A stretch of 64,000 bases of DNA, taken from assembly GCA_963779225.1 (NCBI GenBank), contig CAVZWW010000003.1, positions 1,550,001 through 1,614,000 of the forward strand. The letters run 5' to 3'. Below the pieces are notes generated by a model. It was not told the DNA's origin. It made no database searches and saw only the letters and a program-made list of their open reading frames with translations. Positions 1-8,173 of the stretch are shown here, one piece after another. The DNA comes from CAVPCZ01 sp963779225 (GTDB lineage: Bacteria > Bacteroidota > Ignavibacteria > UBA10030 > UBA6906). How positions within the stretch are numbered: position 1 is the stretch's first letter; the number at the start of each line of letters is the position of its first letter. A program made the translations under genes and the position numbers.

Positions 1-1
1 T

Positions 2-1276
2 GTTGTCCGGGAGACGACGCCTCAGAACTCCTGGAATGCACGCGTGGCAATTGTTGACCTTACCAACGCCAGGGCCTACGACTGGTTTCAGGATCTCCAC
101 CGTCCGCTCTTGCGCATGGGTGTGGACGTCTTCAAGACGGATTTCGGAGAAGATATTCCCGTTGACGCGCTCTTCAGCAATGGTCAGACCGGAGCCACCA
201 TGCACAATCTGTATCCGCTCCTGTACAATAGCGCCGTGGCCGAAGTGACACGCCAGGAACGGGGGTATCCTCTGGTCTGGGGGCGTGCCGGAACTGCCGG
301 GAGTCAACGTACCCCGGTATGCTGGTCGGGGGATCCCGCAGCCGATTTCGAAAGCCTGGCCTGCACTATTCGCGGAGGTCTCTCCATAGGACTCTCCGGG
401 ATCCCCTTCTGGAGCAACGATATCGGAGGATACCGCGGGACCCCGGACCCGGAATTGTATGTCCGCTGGGCACAGTTTGGACTCCTCTGTTCACACAGCA
501 GAATGCACGGGGACAGCCCCCGCGAACCCTGGCAATTCGGCGAAACGGCGCTGGCCATTGTCCGGAAGTATGTGAATCTCCGGTATGAATTCTTTCCCTA
601 TCTCTATTCCTGCGCACACGAGGCCAGCCGGACCGGCATACCCGTTCTGCGCCCGATGCCACTCGCATTTCCCGGAGACGCGAACGCATTCGACAAAGAC
701 TTCCAGTTCATGCTGGGTCCGTCATTCCTCGTTGCGCCTGTCATCGATCGCTCGGGCGAACGCACCGTCTACCTTCCGGATGGTCAGTGGATGGACTATT
801 GGAGTGGCGCCGTCCTGCACGGACCCCGTGCCTTCACAATGCAAGTTCCACTCGGAAAACTCCCCCTGTTTCTGTGCGGAGGGGCAATCATCCCGAAGAC
901 GCATCCCGGGGATCACATTCCTCTCGGTATCATCGATCCGCTCGTTGTCGAGATCTTCCCGTTTTCTGCATCGGCCTATGAGTTCCGGGAGGATGAAGGA
1001 GTGACAGGGTTTGCCGTCATGCAGACGGAACGCGGTGCGAGCATCGAATGGGCGGGTCCCCTGGAAAGACGCGTGCTCTTCCGGCTCCGTTCACGATACG
1101 GTTCGCCGCGCCTGAGACTTTCTTCATCAGGAAACACCGGGGCAAAGGAACGTGCCGCGACGTCGGCGAAGGACGGAACCACGGAAGTGGAAGTGCCGCG
1201 GTCAGCCGGAGGAATTCTTGAATTCACCTATGACGGAGTGATGATTGATGAAAAAGAATGGCATCCTTCACAGTGA
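2..1276 (+). CDS. Glycoside hydrolase family 31 (alpha-glucosidase/alpha-xylosidase type), 5' end outside window
   Basis: Partial gene: the frame is open to the left edge, and 424 residues of the catalytic and C-terminal part are visible. The nucleophile motif FKTDFGEDIP (Asp codon 140-142) and the acid/base motif CWSGD (Asp codon 332-334) lie 64 residues apart, close to the spacing in the E. coli alpha-xylosidase YicI. GGLSIGLSG, FWSNDIGG and SHSRMHGDSPREPW are further GH31 blocks. The C-terminal 150 residues match the beta-sandwich domains that follow the barrel. GH31 enzymes release alpha-linked glucose or xylose from oligosaccharide ends; substrate choice cannot be read here. The motif KTDFGE favours the YicI-like alpha-xylosidase branch, but that is inference. 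The 3' end overlaps the RbsD-like gene by 29 bases, so the two are probably co-translated. Confidence 0.9.
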   Translation, partial: VVRETTPQNSWNARVAIVDLTNARAYDWFQDLHRPLLRMGVDVFKTDFGEDIPVDALFSNGQTGATMHNLYPLLYNSAVAEVTRQERGYPLVWGRAGTAGSQRTPVCWSGDPAADFESLACTIRGGLSIGLSGIPFWSNDIGGYRGTPDPELYVRWAQFGLLCSHSRMHGDSPREPWQFGETALAIVRKYVNLRYEFFPYLYSCAHEASRTGIPVLRPMPLAFPGDANAFDKDFQFMLGPSFLVAPVIDRSGERTVYLPDGQWMDYWSGAVLHGPRAFTMQVPLGKLPLFLCGGAIIPKTHPGDHIPLGIIDPLVVEIFPFSASAYEFREDEGVTGFAVMQTERGASIEWAGPLERRVLFRLRSRYGSPRLRLSSSGNTGAKERAATSAKDGTTEVEVPRSAGGILEFTYDGVMIDEKEWHPSQ

Positions 1277-1649
1277 GCTCGCGCGTATCGTGGCGGGGAT
1301 GGGCCACGGTGACAAACTGGTTATCTGTGACAGTGGCTATCCCATACCACACGGGAAACCTGTGGCTGATCTGATCCTGACCGTGGGTGTGCCCGGGGTG
1401 GTGCAGACGCTCACGACGGTTCTGCAGGAGCTACATATCGAGGGAGTGATCGTTGCAGAAGAGATGGAGCGAAGAAGTCCTCAGATATTCCGGCAGGTCC
1501 AGGGCGCTGTGCCCGCCGTGCCGATGAAGAAGATGCCCCATGAGGAATTCAAACAGTTGACGCGCAACGAGAGCAACGTCAGTTTTGTGCGGACCGGCGA
1601 AGCCACGCCGTTTGCGAATGTGATCCTGGTGGCGGGTGTGGTGTTCTAA
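1248..1649 (+). CDS. rbsD: RbsD/FucU family sugar pyranase (D-ribose pyranase-like mutarotase)
   Basis: 133-residue protein of the usual RbsD length. RbsD-type enzymes interconvert pyranose and furanose (or anomeric) forms of a monosaccharide so that the downstream kinase or isomerase gets the right form. Seen: N-terminal MKKNGILHSELARIVAGMGHGD with the catalytic His of this family, the ICDSGYPIP block, and the C-terminal RTGEATPFANVILVAGV block. I prefer the ATG at 1248 over the TTG one codon earlier, because GGAG sits 9 bases upstream and the protein then begins like known RbsD proteins. It overlaps the end of the GH31 gene, which suggests it processes the sugar that the glycosidase releases. 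RbsD versus FucU cannot be separated with certainty. Confidence 0.85.
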   Translation: MKKNGILHSELARIVAGMGHGDKLVICDSGYPIPHGKPVADLILTVGVPGVVQTLTTVLQELHIEGVIVAEEMERRSPQIFRQVQGAVPAVPMKKMPHEEFKQLTRNESNVSFVRTGEATPFANVILVAGVVF

Positions 1650-1847
1650 GGTTGCCGGATCTGTCTCCCGGTGCGAACAGCGCGGTGTCCCGGCAAAGGC
1701 ACAGGACGAGGCCAACAAGGATTCTCCGGGCTCGTGGTGTGACGGCATGGGCGATCCGCTCCCCGGCGCGCGCCTCTACGGCCGCGGAGGCAAGGAAGGG
1801 CAGGGGCGATGAGAAGTGCCGGCGTGGAGTGATCCCCGGGCGATGTG

Positions 1848-2864
1848 CTACCCGGCGAGTGCTTCAGCCGCCATCGCGGCAACGCATGCGGGAGGGACGT
1901 TGGGCAGGAGTGCCTCGTGACTCGGACTGATGATCACATGCGGCCCGAGCAATCCCCGTACCCGGCGTACCTCCTCCCTGATGTCGTCCTCCGATCCGTG
2001 GACCAAAAGTTCCTGCGTATCAATTCCTCCGAAAAACGAGATTCTTCCGCCGTAGTCTCGTGCAAGCGTGACGGCATCCATGTTTTCCGCTCTGGCTTGC
2101 AGCGGGTGCAGGCACTCCACGCCCGCATCGATCAACCGGTCAATAATGCGGTGAACCGATCCGCAGGAATGCAGGAGCACCTGATAACCGTGCTGATGCG
2201 CCTGTCGGGTGAACTTCTGAAACCAGGGAAGGATGAACCGGTCAAAATGGGCCGGGCCGATCATGAGATCCCGCTGCGTGCCAAAGTCGTTCCCAAAAAA
2301 ATAGCCATCGATGAGCGAGCCGGCCTTCCGGAAAAACCGCTCGTTCGCTTCGAGATAGAAACCGCACACACGGGCGAACGCTGCCTCCACGACCGCCGGG
2401 TGTGTGTGGAGTTTGACCATAAATGCTTCGACACCGAAGAGATCCATCACATCATGGAAAAAGGGAGCCCAGAACCCGCTGGCCCGGTAGACCTCGCCGG
2501 CTGCGGAGAGTCGTCCGAGGGCTTCGTCGAAATGCAGGTACTCGAGGCGGGGCCAATCATATTCCTCCACCTCACGGACGGATTCTGCATCCGCCAGTGG
2601 TCCCGGCTCTCCCAACGAGTGCTTGTATTTCCAGACATCGAAGAATCCTTTCCCCTCCGGATGACGGTATGTGGATTCCATGTCCTGAGGGGTGATCCAT
2701 CGGAGGTCGCTTCCGAGCAAGCGATGGAGATCGTCAAGCGTGGTTGTGCCGAAATAGGCGTGATAGCCCGGGAGCGTCTCGGGGTGCGGGTTGCCCAACC
2801 AGAACCCGCAGCGGTCGGCAGGCTGACGGGCGATTATCCTGAAAATGCGTTCACGGCTGGTCAT
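1848..2864 (-). CDS. Uroporphyrinogen decarboxylase/MtaA-like protein of a glycan operon
   Basis: 338 residues, related to the URO-D/MtaA methyltransferase superfamily. The N-terminus TSRERIFRIIARQPADRCGFWLGNPHP and the motif LLHSCGSVHRIIDRLIDAGVECLHPLQ are typical. HSCG corresponds to the zinc-binding His-x-Cys of the corrinoid methyltransferases MtaA/MtbA, and ISPSHEALLPNVPPACVAAM is the usual C-terminal block. It is too divergent to be haem-pathway HemE. It is the last gene of the operon with the SSS symporter, GH38 and GH3 genes, 18 bases after the GH3 stop. URO-D-like proteins of unknown function recur in sugar catabolic operons; a methyl-transfer or sugar-related role is only inference. 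Confidence 0.75.
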   Translation of the reverse strand: MTSRERIFRIIARQPADRCGFWLGNPHPETLPGYHAYFGTTTLDDLHRLLGSDLRWITPQDMESTYRHPEGKGFFDVWKYKHSLGEPGPLADAESVREVEEYDWPRLEYLHFDEALGRLSAAGEVYRASGFWAPFFHDVMDLFGVEAFMVKLHTHPAVVEAAFARVCGFYLEANERFFRKAGSLIDGYFFGNDFGTQRDLMIGPAHFDRFILPWFQKFTRQAHQHGYQVLLHSCGSVHRIIDRLIDAGVECLHPLQARAENMDAVTLARDYGGRISFFGGIDTQELLVHGSEDDIREEVRRVRGLLGPHVIISPSHEALLPNVPPACVAAMAAEALAG

Positions 2865-2882
2865 GATGAGCAGTGCTTCCTT

Positions 2883-5729
2883 TTAGTTGGGCCGGATTTC
2901 CAGACTCGATGATAGCCGGATGTCTTCAGAGGAACTCCCCACCATTACGCCGATGATACCTGGCTCGAGAACAGGGGTCATGGATTGATCAAGGAAAGTG
3001 AGTTGATCGGCAGACAGGGCGAATGAAACAGTGGTTTTTTCGCCTGCCGCAAGTGTCACCCGGCGGAATCCTTTCAGCTCCCTGACGGGCCGAGTGACCG
3101 ATGCGACCGAATCCCGGATGTATAACTGTGCCACCTCATCACCTCTTTGCGAACCGGTGTTCTGTATATCCACACTGACACCCACCGTATCACCGGGACT
3201 CATGTGCCGGGACGACAACCGGAGATTGGTGTACGCAAACGTTGTGTAACTGAGTCCGTATCCGAAAGGAAACAGAGGGTTGCCACTCATGTCTGAATAG
3301 TCATCCCCCCGTCCTGTCGGCTTGTGGTTGTAAAAGAGAGGCAATTGTCCGACATAACGGGGAAACGTGAGCGGAAGTTTTCCGCCGGGGTTGTAGATCC
3401 CCCAGAGTATGTCCGCGATCGCGGTGCCGCCCTCCTCTCCCGGGTACCAGACATCCACGATCGCCGCAACATCTTCGATCCAGTTGCTCATGGTTACTGC
3501 GCTTCCGGCGAACAATACGACGACCGTCGGCGTGCCCGTCGCGGCGACGGCCTTGATCAACCTTTCCTGATCGCCCGGCAGTTCAAGATGAGAGCGATCA
3601 TATCCTTCTCCTTCGATAATGCCCACGGCGACCAAAGCGACATCGGCGCGGCGTGCTGCGCCGGCGGCGGCCTCAAGGCGCGGATCGGAGGACAGCATCT
3701 GTTGCCATACCAGGCTGGCATAACTCCATCCGTCATTTTCATAATAGTCGATGCGCAGGTCATAACTGCGGCCCGCTTCCAGGTTCATCGTCACAGCGTC
3801 AAGAGTGGCGCCCCGGTCGAACCAGCTGTCGATAAGCAGTTTTCCGTCAAGCCAGAGACGAACACCGTCATCGGTGCTTGCACCGAAACGGTAGGTTCCC
3901 GTGGTTTTGGGTTTCAACCTGCCCGTCCAGCGGACCGAGAAGTGCTCACGCGGGATCAGGGAATCGGGCGAACCCATCGCCCACGTAAAATGCACCTGCC
4001 TGTCTATCCGGCGCAAGCGGGGTTTCCCCGAAAACGTCTGATTATCGAAGTACTCGCCACGCAGCCCCTGCTCACCGGGCTTGCCATCGGGGGGAAAGAG
4101 ATATTCCGGAGGAATCGGCGGGAGCGATGAAAAGCCAGCTTCGCAGCCCTTTTCATACTGTACTGTGACCAAAGAGGATAGTGCGCCTTTGACACCTTCC
4201 AGAAGCGTGACAACCTTCATGCCATAGCCACTGTAGTCCCCGAGCAGCACGGAATCCGCACACGGCCCGATGACCGCTATGGACCTGATGTCCTTTTTCA
4301 GAGGCAGGATGTTGCCCTCGTTTTTCAGGAGCACGATGGCCTCACGCGCGGCCTGGAGCGCGAGTGCTCGATGCTCTTTGCTGTCGTTAACTGCATCGGC
4401 CACCTTCGGATCGACATAAGGATTCTCAAAGAGTCCGAGACGGAATTTCGCCCGGAGGACATTCCTGGCAGCCGCCTCCACGGCTTCAGCGGTGGCAGGG
4501 TCCGTCCGCGCGGTGTCCAGAAGGGGACGGCCATAACAGTTCACACCGGGTAACTCCATGTCCAATCCTGCTCTCACAGCCAGGACACCCGCTTCCGCCG
4601 CTGTCGAAACGACGAAGTGCTTGTCCCTGATCCACTCAACGGAATAGTAATCGGAAACCACGATCCCACGGAATCCCCATTCCTTCCGGAGAAGATCCCT
4701 TAGCAGCCAACGATTGGCGGAACAGGGAATGTCATTCAGTGCGTTGTATGCCGCCATGATGGCGCCCGCACCGGCTTCGCGTACGCAGGCTTCAAACGGA
4801 GGGAGGTATACTTCGCGCAGTTCCCGTTCGGAGATGTGAACGGGATAACTATCCCTGCCACCGTCCCCGAAGTTTGCCACGAAATGTTTCGGCGTGCTGA
4901 TCACCCCTTCGTGTTCGACACCCTTGCAGAAGGCCACACCCATGCGCGATTGGAGAAGGGGATCTTCGCCGTAGGTCTCTCCCACGCGACCCCAGCGGAC
5001 ATCCCTGGCGATGTTGACCACCGGGGAGAGAACCTGGCGGATTCCTCTGGCCCGCGCCTCCCGCCCGATGACGGTCCCGATCTTGTACATGAGTCCTGGG
5101 TCCCACGTGGCTGCCAGACCGATTGCTTGAGGGAAACTGGTGGCTTTGTTGGCCATGAGACCGTGAAGGGCTTCGTCATGAATCAGGATCGGAATCCGGA
5201 GTCGGGTTTTCTCAAGAGCAAGCTTCTGTATGGCGTTTGCCTTGGCCGCAGCCTCAGCGGCGGTGGACGCCCGGAGAAGCGGGCCAACCCCGCCGAGACC
5301 GTGCTCGGAGATATTCCTGCCCCATTCGATCTTCGTGGAAATACACTGGAGCTGGGCGATCTTCTCTTCCAATGTCATCCGCGCAAGCAAATCGCGCACA
5401 CGCTCTTCGAGGTTTGTCTCCGCGTTCAGATATGCTGGAGGTTTCTCCCGGGTTTGGCCCGAGAATGCGGAGATCAGCAACGCCCGGTTCTTCTCGTCCG
5501 TTCCGGCGGGGGACTCGGGAACGGAGGAAACCGGGGTCCTGGCCTGTGTTCCGGTCAGGGATGCTGAGGCCACGGGTGCCGGGGGTGTTTGCTGCACGCC
5601 GGCAGAGGGTATCGGAATGATATCTGCCGGTGTTCTCTCCTGCGCTTCGGCCGGGGACGGCCGGATACAGAGCAAGATCAGGGCAAAGCCCTTCAGGAGA
5701 GTCTGGCGGTTGCATATATTCTGGGTCAT
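2883..5729 (-). CDS. bglX: Secreted GH3 beta-glucosidase with inserted PA14 domain
   Basis: 948 residues from the chosen ATG at 5729, which overlaps the GH38 stop as ATGA and has GGGAGAGGA upstream; a longer in-frame extension lies wholly inside the GH38 gene and is rejected. An N-terminal signal peptide (LLKGFALILLCIRPSPAEA) indicates export. The GH3 barrel begins near NLEERVRDLLARMTLEEKIAQLQ; GIVVSDYYSVEWI carries the catalytic Asp nucleophile. The alpha/beta sandwich domain is interrupted by a PA14 carbohydrate-binding insert (GLRGEYFDNQTFSG to YYENDGWSYASLVW). The C-terminus is the fibronectin-III-like domain (HMSPGDTVGVSVDIQNTGSQ). GH3 enzymes of this architecture remove terminal beta-glucose or beta-xylose. 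Third gene of the minus-strand glycan operon. Confidence 0.9.
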   Translation of the reverse strand: MTQNICNRQTLLKGFALILLCIRPSPAEAQERTPADIIPIPSAGVQQTPPAPVASASLTGTQARTPVSSVPESPAGTDEKNRALLISAFSGQTREKPPAYLNAETNLEERVRDLLARMTLEEKIAQLQCISTKIEWGRNISEHGLGGVGPLLRASTAAEAAAKANAIQKLALEKTRLRIPILIHDEALHGLMANKATSFPQAIGLAATWDPGLMYKIGTVIGREARARGIRQVLSPVVNIARDVRWGRVGETYGEDPLLQSRMGVAFCKGVEHEGVISTPKHFVANFGDGGRDSYPVHISERELREVYLPPFEACVREAGAGAIMAAYNALNDIPCSANRWLLRDLLRKEWGFRGIVVSDYYSVEWIRDKHFVVSTAAEAGVLAVRAGLDMELPGVNCYGRPLLDTARTDPATAEAVEAAARNVLRAKFRLGLFENPYVDPKVADAVNDSKEHRALALQAAREAIVLLKNEGNILPLKKDIRSIAVIGPCADSVLLGDYSGYGMKVVTLLEGVKGALSSLVTVQYEKGCEAGFSSLPPIPPEYLFPPDGKPGEQGLRGEYFDNQTFSGKPRLRRIDRQVHFTWAMGSPDSLIPREHFSVRWTGRLKPKTTGTYRFGASTDDGVRLWLDGKLLIDSWFDRGATLDAVTMNLEAGRSYDLRIDYYENDGWSYASLVWQQMLSSDPRLEAAAGAARRADVALVAVGIIEGEGYDRSHLELPGDQERLIKAVAATGTPTVVVLFAGSAVTMSNWIEDVAAIVDVWYPGEEGGTAIADILWGIYNPGGKLPLTFPRYVGQLPLFYNHKPTGRGDDYSDMSGNPLFPFGYGLSYTTFAYTNLRLSSRHMSPGDTVGVSVDIQNTGSQRGDEVAQLYIRDSVASVTRPVRELKGFRRVTLAAGEKTTVSFALSADQLTFLDQSMTPVLEPGIIGVMVGSSSEDIRLSSSLEIRPN

Positions 5730-8167
5730 TGTTCCTCTCCCGGACGTACCTCCCGCCACCTTCCGGTCGGCCCGATCAGAATCGTCTTTATGGCGAACGG
5801 ATGGAAACTCAAACGTGCGACGAGAGCGGGTTGTGAGATGGTGAGGAGTGCTTTGGTGGCGATACCTGATGTTTCGTGGAACCGCAGGAGAAGCCCGCGA
5901 CCCCCTTCCGCAGGGTGACACGCCGTCAGACGGATGTTCCGGGGTGCAAGCGAGAGAATCTCATCAACATGAGAGCCGTTGGTTGCAACCTTACCCCTGC
6001 GCCGCACGTTCCCGATAGGAAGATGGGCGTATACAGCCGGCGGAGCAGCGAGCCAATCAGCAAGCCCCGTTACGCGGCGTCGGACGTCATCTGCGTCGCC
6101 CGCAGTGATGAGGATGCGGAAATCATGAACCCCCTGATCCATATACTTACGCGAGGGTGGATCGGGAATGGACAATCCTTTTTCGTGACAATACGCAGCA
6201 CTGCGAAGGACGGAAAGTCGAATCTCCCCGTCGGCAATATCCAGGCCGTGCTGTCCGCTGTTGATCACCGCGAGGGCCGTGGCCCTGCCTTTAACCGTTC
6301 CCTCCGCGAGGCACCAGCGTCCGTGGACGTGTTCCTGACTATCCGCCGGCCGTGTGATGGCTCCCCCGGGGATTTCGCATAGAAAGCCGGAATTCCTGAA
6401 AACGGTGGGGATGGACAGTTTGAGCCGTTTGCGATGTTCCTTCCAGTGCACACGAAAACGGTACTCCAGCACCGGCCAATCATGATAGGTGATGGTCTGC
6501 AGAACCACTGAGCTGTTGTGCCATGCGAATTCGGATTCAACGATCGTTCGGACAGGGCCCGCATCGATGCGCACAGGAAAATCTCTCACGGGAGTGAATC
6601 GGCCCACGAGATTGTTGTAGCTCCAGCAATCCGACCCCCATGCGTCGCCGTCGTCTTCAACGACCAGCGGTTGCAGGAGGGGGCCGGTGAGACACTCCCG
6701 TTCGCCGCCTGCGTCGAGGCTGGACACCAAGCCCGACCGCCCATCCATGCTGCACCTGAGCGCAGGTACAGTGTCCGCTCCCAGCCGTACTCCCTCCGCA
6801 ATCCGGAGTTCATACCGCGCGGCCCCCAGACCGGGAAGATCGGCAAAGAAGGTCACTTTCCGCCGCCATCCGTTGAATGGAAGTAACGACTCAGGCTGCT
6901 CTTCCTGGCAGGGAATTTCTCTACCGTCAAGCGTGTAGAGCCGGAGGTGCCATTGCCCCGTCCATTTCGGTCGCAGGTCGAGCATGCACTCGACCTCCAC
7001 AGGAACGCTGGTGCACGAGGGGTTTGCATTCAGGACCGTGACGGGGATGTACAGGGTGCGACCTGTTCCCCGATTCATGGCTGCCGCGACCCCGACTCTA
7101 AGACGTCGAGCCGTTGTAGAAGAAGCTCCATACAGGTCGAGTGCATCCCGCTCGGCCGGTTCCGTGCAGGAACCGGGGAGAATGTCGTGGAAATCATTGA
7201 AGAGATGATCTTTCCAGGCCTCGAGCAGTTCCGCACGGGGATCCCGGGCGCGGCCGGTCCACCATGCGGCGGAACACAGTGCCTCCGTCTGAACAAGTTC
7301 GGCAAGGCTGGACACGGCGTGTCGTTTCAGACGTGAGAGGGAAGTGTAGCATCCGGTGAAGACACGCTGGAGATCCCCCTTGACAACTGGAGCATCTGCA
7401 GCGCCGCTCCTCAACGCCCGGTAAAGGTGTTCGGGGGTACTATGTCGGAGAACCACGCGGGATTCACGTTGCTGAAAAGCCTGGATCTTTTCAAGATCTT
7501 CCCGTGAAGCCCCGCCACCGTGGTTTCCGATCCCCCAGAAGACCGGGACATCGCGTCGTAGCCGGAGCGCATGTTCGGTTCCTTCCTGGAGACGCTGTTC
7601 GATATTATCCCTCTCGGTGTGGTAGAGACCCACGGCGATCCGGTAGGTAAGGATCTCTGACCCGTCAACCCCCCGCCAGCGGTACAGATCAGAGGGTATG
7701 TGAAGTTCGGGCTCTTGCGGTCGCATGTGGATGTACATTTTGTACCCGGCGCGCATGAGGATTTGCGGGAGGCCCCCGCTGTGTCCGAACGAATCGAAAT
7801 TGTACGCGACCAGTGGTGTTTTGTGAAAATGCCTGGCAAAGAATCTCCGTCCTTCCGAAATATGCCTGATCAAGGACTCCATTCCCGGAAGGTTGGTATC
7901 CGGTTGAATATACCACCCGCCGCTGATACACCATCGTCCTTGCTGCACGAGCTTCTGAATTTTGCGGAAGAGAGCCGGATCCAATTCCAGGACCCAGCGG
8001 TACAAGACCGCCTCATTATGGTTGAAAATCAACCCGGGATGGTCTGACAGCATCCTCACGGCATTGCTGAAGGTTGAGAGAGCTTCAGCGCACCCCTCTT
8101 CCCAGCGCCATTGCCAGACAGGGTCCAGATGGGCATTGCAGATCAGATGTACAGACGGTTTTTTCAT
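5726..8167 (-). CDS. Alpha-mannosidase, glycoside hydrolase family 38 (copy 1)
   Basis: 813 residues, no signal peptide, so probably cytoplasmic or periplasmic after uptake. HLDPVWQW (His13, Asp15) supplies zinc ligands and NFDSFGHSGGLP (Asp125) is the nucleophile block of GH38. These enzymes hydrolyse terminal alpha-mannose, with zinc holding the sugar. The gene starts 6 bases after the symporter stop and ends in an ATGA overlap with the GH3 gene, so the three are translationally linked. A second copy lies at 29084-31498; 87 of the first 130 residues are identical in an ungapped comparison by hand. The ATG is supported by GAGGTG upstream. The exact linkage cleaved cannot be read. Confidence 0.93.
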   Translation of the reverse strand: MKKPSVHLICNAHLDPVWQWRWEEGCAEALSTFSNAVRMLSDHPGLIFNHNEAVLYRWVLELDPALFRKIQKLVQQGRWCISGGWYIQPDTNLPGMESLIRHISEGRRFFARHFHKTPLVAYNFDSFGHSGGLPQILMRAGYKMYIHMRPQEPELHIPSDLYRWRGVDGSEILTYRIAVGLYHTERDNIEQRLQEGTEHALRLRRDVPVFWGIGNHGGGASREDLEKIQAFQQRESRVVLRHSTPEHLYRALRSGAADAPVVKGDLQRVFTGCYTSLSRLKRHAVSSLAELVQTEALCSAAWWTGRARDPRAELLEAWKDHLFNDFHDILPGSCTEPAERDALDLYGASSTTARRLRVGVAAAMNRGTGRTLYIPVTVLNANPSCTSVPVEVECMLDLRPKWTGQWHLRLYTLDGREIPCQEEQPESLLPFNGWRRKVTFFADLPGLGAARYELRIAEGVRLGADTVPALRCSMDGRSGLVSSLDAGGERECLTGPLLQPLVVEDDGDAWGSDCWSYNNLVGRFTPVRDFPVRIDAGPVRTIVESEFAWHNSSVVLQTITYHDWPVLEYRFRVHWKEHRKRLKLSIPTVFRNSGFLCEIPGGAITRPADSQEHVHGRWCLAEGTVKGRATALAVINSGQHGLDIADGEIRLSVLRSAAYCHEKGLSIPDPPSRKYMDQGVHDFRILITAGDADDVRRRVTGLADWLAAPPAVYAHLPIGNVRRRGKVATNGSHVDEILSLAPRNIRLTACHPAEGGRGLLLRFHETSGIATKALLTISQPALVARLSFHPFAIKTILIGPTGRWREVRPGEEQ

Positions 8168-8173
8168 GGCGGA

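Noticed and set aside
1652..1695. Terminator after rbsD (TTGCCGG ... CCGGCAA)
   Set aside because: Loop of about 30 bases and no T-run; not convincing.
1845..2912. 355-codon + strand frame opposite the UroD-like gene
   Set aside because: Antisense shadow; the minus-strand protein has clear family motifs and the + frame has none.
5730..5921. N-terminal extension of the GH3 protein
   Set aside because: Lies inside the GH38 gene; the ATG at 5729 follows a good ribosome site and gives a normal signal peptide.
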